DNA of 64,000 nt from Symsagittifera roscoffensis (lineage: Eukaryota > Xenacoelomorpha > Acoela > Convolutidae): NCBI RefSeq assembly GCF_963678635.1, contig NC_087069.1, positions 10,933,206 to 10,997,205 of the forward strand, read 5' to 3'. Below, piece by piece: positions 36,491 through 47,290 of this stretch (position 1 is its first letter; each line of letters starts with the position of its first letter). Under the pieces are notes generated by a model, which made no database searches, was not told where the DNA came from, and was given only the letters and a program-made list of their open reading frames with translations. The position numbers and the translations under genes are program-made.

Positions 36491-37527
36491 CCCGGGTTGA
36501 CCAAAAATGCTTATCATACAATTCTCATAAATGGGAAATTTATTTTCAAAAAATTCCATACGTACAGAAAATTGTATGAAATCTCTATAATAAACATTTT
36601 CCCACAAATGGAAATTGTATGATAGGGGCTTTCTCCAAAAACCAAAAAGTTGTTTTTTGTTGCTACATTTATTTTCTGACAAACCGAACACAAGTGATAA
36701 AGACCTTGGTTACTCAAAGCACCAAAGGTTGGACGGTCTTGCAATTTCATGGAAAACGACCTGGATTGTCTTCGAGCTGTCTTTCACAAATGATAAATGA
36801 TATAACAAAAGTAACCAACTTTTAATTTTTGGCAAAATTTTTCAATGATGATTATTTTGAATTTTTGAATTTTCAAATTATCAGACAATGATCAGGGCAT
36901 ACATAAACATGTCATTGAAAAAAATCGGAATTTTCCGCGTTTTTGAATAAAAATTTAGAAGTGAAAAGAAACAAAAGCCAATATTTTTGTATCCAGGACT
37001 ACGTTATGCAAATTTTTTTTTTCGGAAAATGTTTGTTTTTTGTTTTGTTTGTTTTGTTTTGCGTAGAAAATTTGATTTGCGGTTGGAAAAAAACACTAAA
37101 AATTTTTTCGGGCAAAACAAAATTTGCCCCAAAAATTTTATTGTGTTTTTTTTCAACCGCAAATCGAATTTTCTACGCAAACAAACATTTTCCGAAAAAA
37201 AATTTATGCATGCAAAATTTAATTTTTTGTGTGCATAACGTAGTTCTGGATACAATAATTTTGGCTTTTTTTCTTTTCACTTCAAATTTTTTTTTTCAGT
37301 AACGCGGAAAATTCCTATTTCTTTTGTATGACGTGTTCATGTATGCCCTGATCATTGTCTGATAATTTGAAAATTCAAAAATTTAAAGAATCATCATTGA
37401 AAACTTTTGCCAAAATGCTTATCATGGTAAGCATTTTTCTATAGAACCCATTCATGAAATTGTATGATAAGCACTTTTTTTACGGAATTGTATGATAAGC
37501 ATTTTTTTCTATGGAGGTCAACCCGGG
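36491..37527. mobile_element. Fold-back element, copy 1 (1.04 kb)
   Basis: Starts CCCGGGTTGACC and ends GGTCAACCCGGG. The arms contain repeated TGCTTATCATACAATT words in both orientations. Copies with the same ends lie at 42907-43722 and, partly, at 51216. No transposase is present, so this is a non-autonomous fold-back or MITE-like family. Confidence 0.75.
36850..37395. repeat. Long internal palindrome
   Basis: The left half (36850-37115) and right half (37120-37395) are near reverse complements centred near 37117. Shared words include ATGATCAGGGCATACAT, CGTAGTCCTGGATAC-like and AATTCGATTTGCGGTTG-like sequence. Because of the symmetry, both strands give nearly the same short frame (36987-37238 plus, 37004-37255 minus), neither of which should be called a gene. 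A relative of this inner unit occurs at about 53900-54130. Confidence 0.75.
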
Positions 37528-40500
37528 GGTGGGTGTTTAGTAAAATCGTTGCCTTATAGATTGTAGAGGTCTAGCGAGTTGGTCCAAGCATCACTTGAAA
37601 CAGCTTATCCGTATATTGTATCTGGTAACTGTTTTTTCGAAAATTTGAGGATTCTCAGATTTTGCATCCAAAGGTAACATAATCGAACCAACTTTTTCTT
37701 GATCAAAATTACCTTATATGAAATGGTTTGTTTTACACAAATCAAACTTATTCATTTGACCCTCTTTAGCAAGTTCGTTATCTCTTTTTCTACGCAGTCT
37801 TGACTCTTGTAGAGTTTGTGTTACCTTTCAACTAACGAATCATTCCCGGGAAATTGAAATTGAAGAAAAATTTCGCAGGGTAAGCTTTGAACATTCCAAA
37901 AAGGAAACATAGACTTATTATTACATTTTTAGTGACGTTGAATTCAATTTATCTCATCCTCATAGAATTGATCAAAGATCCAGACAGGCTAAACATGAAG
38001 GTTTATATAAATATTGCAAAAGTTTATAGTCATGCATTCCATGAGTATACGTCCTCACTGTCCTAAAAACCAATTTTCTTGTTTCGCGAGCAACTACTTT
38101 TATTCTATAATTCAATTGTGTTTTACTTGGCACGTATTTGCTTTTTAGAAATGTCGTGGTTCAAACTAAAAAAGTTTTTTACATGGTCGAAATATTATTT
38201 TTTTTCTACTTTTTGGGAAAATACTATTTTTTGATATTGCAATCACCTGCAAAAAACATAATAGTAATTCGATTAAGCAACTTAAGTTGAAGTTGAAATT
38301 ATATTTAAAGCGGCAATGACCTAAAATTTCCAATAAATCCGCAGTTTACTTGTCCAGTGTTAGATATATTTTCTTTAAGTGCAAGAATTCAATCTACTTT
38401 CAAAATAAAAGATTCTAAAAAAAGTCTTCCGTCAAAAAATATTGGTTCGAAACTGTTCTGTTAAGCTCTTTGAACTCCGCAGTTGCAAGCTTATTGTTGC
38501 GTTTTGTGTCAAGGCAGAACGACTCGTTTGGTAAGTTATTAGTTCTTTAAGAGCGAGCAATTTCAAAATTTGTGATTTCATCGAAAAGTTTTGAAAGCAA
38601 CGGCAAAAAAAATGTTGGTCAATAAATTTTACACGCCAGAAGTTTGAGCCAGCTGTGTTTTTGGATTTTTTTCTGCAATTTGAACTAGATTTGGGTACAA
38701 ATTTTTTGTAAACGTTATTGTTCCGACTTTTGATACGAAAGTAACGGAATATTTGTGCTCGGGGTGGGTTTTTTTTTTCCTCAGACAAATTTCGACTTTT
38801 TTTCCTAGCCCTTTTTGGCGGAATTTTTTAATATCATTTGGAAGGTACTGTTGTTGTGAGCTTAAATTTTAAAGATATTTTACCTGTGAATATTTTTCGC
38901 AAAGTTATGAGGGTTTAAAGATTGAAATTTCGGCCAATTTGGGGCAATTAACGCATGATATATATCGCGCTATTAATGCGTAAGCGGAGATTTAATACAT
39001 ATTAGAAATCGTTCCTTAGAAAATTGGCGTTTGAAAGAAGCTTATTTGCCATAATTGATTTGCTACAATGAGCGAAATCTATTCTTAAGTATTTTATAGA
39101 ATGTGTGGCGGGATGATTTTCAAAAAAAGTTTCAAGTTTCAGAAGAAAAAATTTCATTTTAGTTTATTACATTTAATTTTTCCATGTTATTACTGCTCCA
39201 TAAACCTTAAAAGGCAGCCGCAACATTCAGGGCTTCGCCTTGATACGAGCAGTGTTGTTGATTTTAGTAATATTTCAGTCGGAGTTATTCATTTGGTTGA
39301 ACGAAAAATTACCAAACCAAATTAATCTGTTGAGCATTTTCAAGCACATCTACTTATCAGCGTAAAGTTTTATCAACATATCAACATAAAAATCTATATA
39401 AAGTTATGACTTGATTTATTATTTTTCTTAAAAAACCCGGTTTGCCTTATTTTGAAGCTCAATTTGATTTAGTTTTTTTTTTTGAAGAAGTTGCATTGAA
39501 ATGATTTCATCAACCTGAACATGTTTTTCGACAGATTTCATTTGAAACCTTGAAAATGTTCTTTGCTTCTTTCTACGTTTGGTTTCCAGCTTGTTTTATG
39601 AGAAATTAGGTCAGGGTTTTCTTCTTACGTTGTTGGTTTTAGCTGGTTCTCAGGAAAAATGTATAACTGTTTTTTTCAAAGTCAAAAATTTGTTTATCAA
39701 AATGTTCTTGTGTTCATCTTCCCGAAAATTTTTCAAACAAAGGGCACAAAAAACTTTAGCGTAAAATTCTACGCGCAAGATTCTCAACCCGTTTTGTATC
39801 TAGAAGTCTCTTTTGCAATTTGGACAAAACCTGGATAAAAGCTTTTGTAAACTTAGCTCTGGTCTCATTTCCGTGAAATATTGTTTACCAGACTGAACTG
39901 GGCTGTTCACAAGCCCATCTAGTTAACACAAACAAATGTTTGCTTTTTATAAGTAGGTTTGATAGGCTTCCATAAGAAGGACTATCAAAAGGAGGACCTT
40001 CATACGTGTAATTTCATCAGTTCTCTTCAGACACTTTGTGTCAGCAGTTTTTAAAAAAGTGAAGCGTCATTTTTTAAAAATTTGGAATATAGGTGTTTTT
40101 ACTCCTTTGAGGCATGTTATTTGACTAACAGTTTTGATAACAATTTCTTGTAAAATCTCGAGGTAGCCTCCAAATTTTTTACCATTTTTCAGAACTTTAA
40201 AGAGTTTTGCGTACAAATACATGTTCATGGCTTTTTTGCATGTAGTCTATATTTTAATCGTCATTATGCAGAAAAATGGTTGTTTTTTTGCTGGCTAACT
40301 TTTTAATCATATTTTCTTTTTCAATTGTTTATATGTCATAGGCGGTGATTGTTGTTCAGAATAGTCAAATTGTTATCCGCGAAGTGTTTGAAACCAAGCA
40401 TGAACTTTTCACAAATATTTGGCTATGACGATGAATCGAAGACGGACGCAAGGTCGAAGACGGACTCAATCTTTTCCAAGCAGTACCTTTTTTCATTATG

Positions 40501-41704
40501 TTTTAATCCTACAATATCTTTACACGTTTCACGATATCAATATTTTGATTGATTGTCCGTTTTTTGAGTGTTTTTCGACCAAATCTGATTTGAAGGGTTG
40601 ATTGAGGCATGCAATTGTGGGAAGTTTCCGAGGTTAGAGAAACAACTGATGTTATGGGTAAAGCGCAATCCATGAATATTTGAAATTACTTTTTTGTTCT
40701 CTCATCAGTACAACAAATTCAAAAAGTACAAACAGATGTAATCAATTGTAGATGAAAAATGGCGTAATATTAAAAAAAATCTTTTTTACAGGTTTTTTTA
40801 GTCAATTATGTTAGGTAATTTCACAGGCAAAATTTTTGAATCATTTTTGCCTGTTTGAGTAACAATGGGTCCTGCAAACTTTCGTTTTTGGATGAACGAG
40901 GTTCGAATTAAACTTTTTTGCCTTACTTGCCGCTCGATGTTTGATTCTCAACGCTTGCTAATAATGTTTATGAGCTTATTGAGACAGACGAACAAAAGAA
41001 TTGTCAGTATAGCTTTTTCGACTTTTTCAAGTATTTTTTTCTGCCTAAATGAAACAAAATGACTTCTTCGTGTTTTTTAAACAATACCTTATTAAGCCTT
41101 TTTTTTCGTATCACAATTGTCGCTTCACCTCTGTCTCAAGATTACTGATTCAAAAGCAAAAATTGACGCAAACGCAAAATTAATGATAAAAGTTTTATTT
41201 GTCACTTTTTGCCTTTCACGATTTCCTAATGAAATCTGCCTGAAATCTTTTTTTTTCTGTAAGGGGCGGAAACTGCCGGAAACGTTCTATTGAAAAATCC
41301 GGGTGAAGAGGAGTGACTAGTCTTGATTAGCATGTCTTATCTTGCTTCGCAAATTTTTTCCGATTTTCCAAGAAAACGACGAATATATAATAAACTTGAA
41401 GCGATTGTTTTCATCCAGACCGATTTTCAAAAAAAGCCAAATTTTTGGGGATTTGATTCCTAGTAAACTGCTTGATTTAAACTTTGATGCTTATAAAGTA
41501 TAACGTGCATTATTTACCAGAGGCAAGTTATTCCGCGCCACAAAATCAATCCAAAATGAATTGAGGCAACCCGCGTTCAATTCCAACCGTTTAAAATTAA
41601 TTTTTCAAAACCTTTTTTCTACCAGTTTTTCAAAAGAGAGAAAAAATCTAGTGTGTTCAATAAATAATCAATCATAATCTCTCATTTGCATAAACAATTG
41701 TAAT
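37528..41704. other. Gene-poor AT-rich stretch
   Basis: Only short frames (longest 118 codons on the minus strand at 38432-38788), with no recognisable domain or splice-supported structure. I see nothing else to call. Confidence 0.35.
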
Positions 41705-42310
41705 TGCCCGCACCGAGCGCCCATGGATTCTAATCGATTATAATGGATTTTCGAGACAAAAAAATCCAGAATAATCCATAACAGATGTAAAATTCAGACC
41801 ACGAAATCGATTATATTGCCAATATAATCGATTATTTTTGAAAAATGTAATCCATTTTAGTCCATTAAAATTGATTATAATCCAGTATTTTTTTCACTAA
41901 AATCGATTTTTTTGCCAATATAATCTACTATAATCGATTGTTTTTGAAGTAAAAATTCATTACAATCCATTAGATTATTTTTTCTGAATTTTGTAAACTG
42001 GGGAGGGTAAACTGGGTGAGGGGGTAAACTGGGGCTGTGGTAAAAAAACAGTAAAATGAAGTGTTAAACTGCAATAAATTAAAAAAGTAGAGACAATAAT
42101 ATATATAAATTTTATTCTGAACGGTAACATTTGATGAAACGTAACTTGTAGCAGCTGCACTGAACAGAAAATGAGAAAAAGTTGAACAAAATTGTAAATT
42201 TCATGAATAATCCCACGAAAAAAATTCTTTTATAATCGATTAGAATCGATTACAATCGATTTTTTTGGCATAAAAACATTGGGATCATAATCCATTTTTA
42301 ATCCATAATA
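41705..42310 (+). repeat. ATCGATT-rich dispersed repeat, copy 2
   Basis: Opens with the same head as 14391 (GCCCGCACCGAGCGCCCATG), then carries many copies of ATAATCGATTA, AATCCATT and related self-complementary words to about 42310. A G-rich segment at 42000-42034 interrupts it. Non-coding. Confidence 0.65.
42000..42034 (+). promoter_or_regulatory. G-quadruplex motif
   Basis: Five G runs of three to five bases are separated by loops of 1, 6, 3 and 6 bases. This meets the usual G3-N1-7 rule on the plus strand. It is made of a TAAACTGGG-like unit repeated three times. No function can be assigned. Confidence 0.6.
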
Positions 42311-42906
42311 CATTTTGCATTATCAAACCACATGTAGCTAATAGTTAACTTTCAGCAGCTGAGTTTGTGCATAACGGGGCCTCAAAAAAAACCAGCTGTT
42401 TTAGATCAGCCGTAAATCAGCCGTTGTACAGAAGCGATTGTTTGGTTATCGAATTCAGAGCTCGAGGGTCGAATTACAGCCACAGGACACAGAAACTGCG
42501 ACAAGCATTTCTTTGCCAAAATTATAAAAAAAAATTAAGCCAAAAATAGAAAAATGCAGTTTTCAAGGTGAATCAATACATTCAAAGTGTTGAACTCAAC
42601 TGCGGATCTAAACCACCTTGTTTTAATTTTCACCAAGAATAACTAAATAGTTTAAAAACTCATTTGTTTCGTCGGCTGAAAACCAAAAGTCGCAACTTCT
42701 GTGCCCTGCGACTAGACAACAGAGTAGAAATTGACTATCCAAGCCACCCAAGTTCAGTAAAAATATGGGCAGTTCAATTTCTAGACCTGATTAGAAGGCG
42801 AGGGTTGGGTTTAGCGAATCTGCATACGGTTTTATAATTAATTTCAAGTAAGTTTCAATTTGATATGTAATTTTCAATTTTGAACAAGATTATAAGTTAT
42901 AAGTTT
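42311..42906. other. Spacer
   Basis: No gene or repeat boundary supported. Confidence 0.35.
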
Positions 42907-43722
42907 CTCGGGTTGACAGAAAACTATTATTATACAAAAATTACTATCAAAAGAAAGGCTTAGCATGCTTTTTCATAGAAAAAAAAATTGGTTGAAAATA
43001 GCGTGATAACTATTTTTACCATACTCTGAAAAAAATATAATTGAATCAGAGAGCAAGTTTTTTGCCAAATTTTTTACCACAAAAATTACATGAAAAATAC
43101 AAAAAAAAACAATTTTTTGTTCTATGAATTTTGGATTTTGTGGGTGAAAAACTCAACGTGAAGCGTAAATTCGAGCACAAAAACAAGTTTGCAACAACAA
43201 AAGGGTTAACAAAATTTGCAACTAAAGTTTTTTTCTATGGAAAAACCATATCATACATTTTTGTGTTATGAAATTGTATGACAACCATGATTTTTTCTTT
43301 AGGAGGCCAAACTGTGCATTTTAAAAATTGTAAATGGATTCTGCAACAAGGACGCTCCCCTTGTTCTTTTTTTGTTCTTTAATTTCCTTTTATCTTTCCG
43401 ACAATATTTTAATATGTTTAAATACTTGTCTCTGGAATCCAGGAACATATAGACACAAAATTATGCGCCAATCCAGTGCACAGTTTGACCTTGTAATGTT
43501 GTTCAAAAAAATTATGCCACAGTTGCTCTCATGTAACCAAAACTGTCAGCGTTTTGTTTTGTTTGAGCTCTACACCAATTTAAGATAATTTTCAGAAAAA
43601 AATGATTGAAAAAATGCTTGTTTTTTTTATTCTCTGAAAACTGTATGATAAGCGTTTTGACCATAAACTCCATTTTTGAAATTCTATGATACGCATTTTT
43701 CTTTTATGGACGTCAACCCGGG
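42907..43722. mobile_element. Fold-back element, copy 2, with nested miniature element
   Basis: Begins CTCGGGTTGAC and ends GTCAACCCGGG, matching the ends at 36491 and 37527. TTGTATGAT and ATGATAAGCG words line both arms. The miniature element at 43303-43492 lies inside, so it inserted after this copy was formed, or the two moved together. Confidence 0.7.
43303..43492 (-). mobile_element. Miniature inverted-repeat element, copy C (190 bp), nested
   Basis: Left end GAGGCCAAACTGTGCA, right end TGCACAGTTTGACCTTG. The interior is the reverse complement of copies A and B (for example CAAGGACGCTCC and TTTCCGACAATATT). The right end has two substitutions in the terminal repeat. Confidence 0.75.
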
Positions 43723-43753
43723 TTATTAGACTTTCGACATGAAGCTTCGATGA

Positions 43754-44420
43754 GAAACCTCGCCCAATAACTTACTGAAGGTGACTGCCGTTTTATCTTT
43801 ACCCCAAACTGTAGTGTCCACAATCAACAGACGCTCATTTACAGTAGGCACTATCTCGGAAATGAGTTCTTCTGGGAGTTCAAGTGGAATTGAATCACAA
43901 AGTCAATCATCGCCTGGAAGCAGTGTAGCTAGTACAGTTACTGGTGTAACTCTGCACCAAAGCGAAGAAATACTCTCGCAGGGGGATTCTACTATTTCAC
44001 GACCAAACTCGGAGCCAGATCTATCAGGTATATTACCATCGGTAAGGCCAATCACGCCGAGGGATGATGAAAACTGTTCTACTGTTCAATTTGCTGAATT
44101 CAGTCAAGATTTTCATACCTCAAATGAGCAAAGAGTCGGAAACTGTTTTCTCTCTAAATCAGCTTTTAATCTGAGAAACTCCATCGAAACCAGAAATAAC
44201 ATTGAAAATGAAGAAATAAGTCTCTTGGATGCTGAATTGCACGCATGCATTGATTTATTATCCACTCATAAAAAAGCTAATGCCAGGCAAAAACCACTAA
44301 ACTCTGGTGGTGTAATTGATGGAATAGCGCGAGTGTTGTCACTGGAAGCTCGTCTATAGAAAATCAAAGTCAAAATCGATCGAATTCAGACCCAGTAGGA
44401 ATCCATCGAAGTGATTTAAA
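43754..44420 (+). CDS. Unrecognised gene, first exon seen, Ser-rich, with probable frameshift
   Basis: Frame 2 is open from 43754 to 44359. An ATG at 43862 would give a Ser-rich start (MSSSGSSSGIESQSQSSPGS). The part before it could be coding if an acceptor lies upstream, for example the AG at 43779-43780. Near the end, frame 1 takes over (TGSSSIENQSQNRSNSD at 44341-44391) and runs to a donor AAG|GTACTT at 44420/44421 in phase 0. Frame 2 instead hits a TAG at 44357. Because the two downstream exons are also phase 0, I infer a one-base indel or missed splice between about 44320 and 44345. Composition is more balanced than in the flanks. No domain recognised; likely a disordered N-terminal region. 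The upstream boundary is immediately preceded by fold-back copy 2. Confidence 0.5.
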
Positions 44421-45637
44421 GGTACTTGCATTTATGATTAAAAATACTGATCAAAGGAGAACTTTTTCCAACTTTTCTTATTTTCTAATCTGAGTCAACA
44501 ATCTTTGTCAGCAAATAAATACCCGCACTGACAAAAGTGAATAAGGATCGATTTTAGTATGAAAAAAGTATGTTGAAAAAGTTTTAGATTGATTTTAGTT
44601 CGAAAAAAAAACAAAGAAAAAATAAAAATATAAAGATTGAGTTGGATCGACTTATAATCGATTCAAACTGATCGTAAATCCCAGCCACAAAATTGATCAG
44701 AGTCGATTTTAAATCGATTTAAACCCATTTTTTCCAGTCATAGTTTGTTTTTGTTTTTAAGGGGTTTAAAACCAATTTAAATCGATTTTTTTCATTCGAG
44801 TTTCTTCAGTTTCAAATTTTAATTGCATTTATTCATTGCCTATCACTTTTCATTTTTCATCCATAGTGTTTTGTAGCATAAAAAAGACACTATAAAAAGA
44901 CTAAAATATCAATAAAACTCTATGTTTTCCTTGCACATTTTGAGTTCAAAAACTGATCTAATTTGAGCCGTTTCTGTATTCGTTTCGATATACAATGGAT
45001 TTAAGTGATATTCGGATGGATTTAAGTGAGATTCGGATGGATTTTAGTGAGTCGGCAAATTCATTCATTTCGATTTAAATAGATTTTTAAGACACTTGAA
45101 TTAATCTAAAAGTTTCAAAAAAGATCGATTTAAATCGATTTAAAATCCATTTAAGTTTGTGAAATGTACATTCTTAATCGATTTGGATCGATTTAAAATC
45201 GTTTTAAAATCAATTTAAATCGATCCGAAACCATTTTTGTCTGTTCGGGTGAGCACCAGATAATTTTTTTTTGCATACTCGAGCAAGAAATTGTTCATCA
45301 AGCAAAAATTGCTATGATAATCTGAATAAAATGTGTCTGGTAATTTTTGAGTAAATATAATTAGCAATAGCTTACTGCTGCCAACATCTGAAGTACGCAG
45401 AATATGAGACGGTTAGAGACAAGAATTTTGGTAAAAACCAGCGACAATCGATAAACTGGTGACGATATGGGGTTTAATTTTTTAATAAGCTTTGCGTTTT
45501 CAAATCTCTGATCTATGGAAGTTTTTATCTTAACGATTAACGTTTTTATCTTAACTAGCGATGAAGAGACAAGATCTAAAATAATCGATTGGACTTTAAC
45601 CTCAATTGGACTTTAACCTCATTGATGTTTTGTTTAG
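44421..45637 (+). other. Putative intron filled with ATCGATTT repeats
   Basis: Starts GTACTT and ends TTTTGTTTAG. From about 44640 to 45240 it is packed with ATCGATTTAAATCGATTT-like words on both strands, a T-rich relative of the ATCGATT family. No gene in it. Confidence 0.45.
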
Positions 45638-45724
45638 AGCGCTGCTCATACAGAAGCTGAAGTAAATGGTGCCAGCAAAGAAAAGAAAAATAACGAGAAA
45701 GCAGAATCAGTTCCTGATATTATC
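45638..45724 (+). CDS. Unrecognised gene, second exon (29 codons)
   Basis: Flanked by TTTTGTTTAG at the 5' side and GTACGT at the 3' side. Exactly 87 bases, phase 0 at both ends. The product is charged (a KEKKNNEKAESVPDII end) and leads into the next exon, which is also phase 0. The acceptor matches that of the next exon. Confidence 0.5.
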
Positions 45725-46387
45725 GTACGTCCCCGATTAGATATGCATATACATACAAACCAACAAATGTGACATCATACGCAACGGTAAACAGGGTGTT
45801 TTGCAAAAATGTAATTTTTAAAATGCTCATATCTCTCCATTTTTACCCAAAAAATCTTTTCTAACTCTACTCACGTTCTTGCTCTTCGGTAAGATTATGA
45901 TATCTTCAATTTTTTAAGCTGACATGATTTTTGTTGAACCTGAAATTCAATTTTTTGTTGAAAAACCCGAAAAACCGCAAAAGAACGAGTGAACAAGTTC
46001 TTGAATTGAATATTTGACTCATTGGCACAAATTGGCTATATCTAACGCAAGCTTTCCCAAAAAAGAAACACCCTTTAATTGTGGACTATTTGGACTTGCT
46101 TCATGTTGCAAATTTCGACTAGTTTATTGTTAGTTGATTGCAGATGTTTTTTCAAAATAGTAACCGAAATCATTCAAAAAAATTGCTAGAACAAAAAACC
46201 TCCAATGATGTCAATGATTGCTGTTGCCACCATTGAAAATTAGACGAAACTTTCTATTCGGGTGTTTTTCTTTTTTTTTCACGCAAAAACAGGCACCACA
46301 AACAATCATCGGACTGGGTTTCTTAAGTCGACGACAAGTTCTACGATATTTGCTGATGAAAAAATATGTTTGATCAATTTTGTTTAG

Positions 46388-47103
46388 AGAGTATTCAACA
46401 ATGAGATGGAAATTCATTGTTGTATCCTTGAATTAAGTGGAAAACCAATCGGCTCTACATATAGTACAGAAGCAGAAGATGCGTTGGAAACGTCTCTAAA
46501 ATTTACGGCATCTTTGAAACCCACCAAACATTTTGCTTCAAAAAAACAGCAGGTATCACATACTCACGTTCTTAGAAATATGTACAGTATAGATAACATG
46601 ATCTGGATCTCACTAGATCAACAATCTGCAGCTATGATGGCGAAAAAGAAAAAATTTCATCAATTACAAACTAGTCCAGTTGAAATTGCTTGCCCAAAAC
46701 TAGCTCCCTCTGCTATGAGCCGGACTGTCTACTATAATTACACAGACCATATTTTTTGCGAGGTGAGTGTGAAGTTTTTTTTTATTTCTGACAACAAAAT
46801 TGAAGACGTCGAGGAAATTATTACTGCAGAAGTATCAGTTGTTAACAAAAACCGTGAGCAAGGCTTTCTCGAAGATTGGAAACTATTGGTCAAGACATAT
46901 GCTAAAGATTCCTGTGGATTTAGTCGAGAAAGAAGAAACCTCATAATGGACTTTCCATCTGCACTGGAGAAGACTAAAAAAGGACTAGCAGATTTTATTT
47001 CCAAAAAAATGTTTAATAACCACTTCAAGCAAAATGACTGTTTCATTTTCGGAGTGTCTATTCAATTGGACCGTGATTACTCACAGAAAAGAACTTTTCC
47101 CCG
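46388..47103 (+). CDS. Unrecognised gene, third exon (about 239 codons)
   Basis: Follows an acceptor ATTTTGTTTAG and ends before GTAAGT at 47104. The frame is open throughout. The product mixes hydrophobic and charged residues and looks globular: a CCILELSGKPIGS start, an IWISLDQQSAAMM block, a Cys/Pro-containing linker, then IEDVEEIITAEVSVVNKN and SCGFSRERRNLIMDFPS. I do not recognise a family. A GTGAGT at 46761 could be an alternative donor, but the frame reads through. This is the best host-gene candidate in the window because frame, splice sites and phases agree. Confidence 0.6.
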
Positions 47104-47268
47104 GTAAGTTTGAGGTTACTAGAGAGACCACTACAGCTTCAACCTGTACCAATCATTCCATAATCAATTTGATATTGAAGTGGAAACAGTAAAAACTAAT
47201 TTGAATGACCGTAACGGTTTATAGTGCCAACTGCCTTTAAAAAAAGTCTTTTATTTTTTTGTTTCCAG

Positions 47269-47290
47269 ATTTCAGACGCTTAAGCACTAA
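47269..47290 (+). CDS. Unrecognised gene, possible last exon
   Basis: The acceptor TTTGTTTCCAG ends at 47268. Joined to the donor at 47104 it completes an Arg codon and adds FQTLKH before a TAA at 47288-47290. An AATAAA is at about 47541. The exon is short and so the call is tentative; another frame of the same exon is open to 47462. Confidence 0.35.

Noticed and set aside
36943-37302. Frames on both strands of the 37.1 kb region with near-identical products
   Set aside because: Both arise from the palindrome; identical translation on two strands shows symmetry, not a gene.
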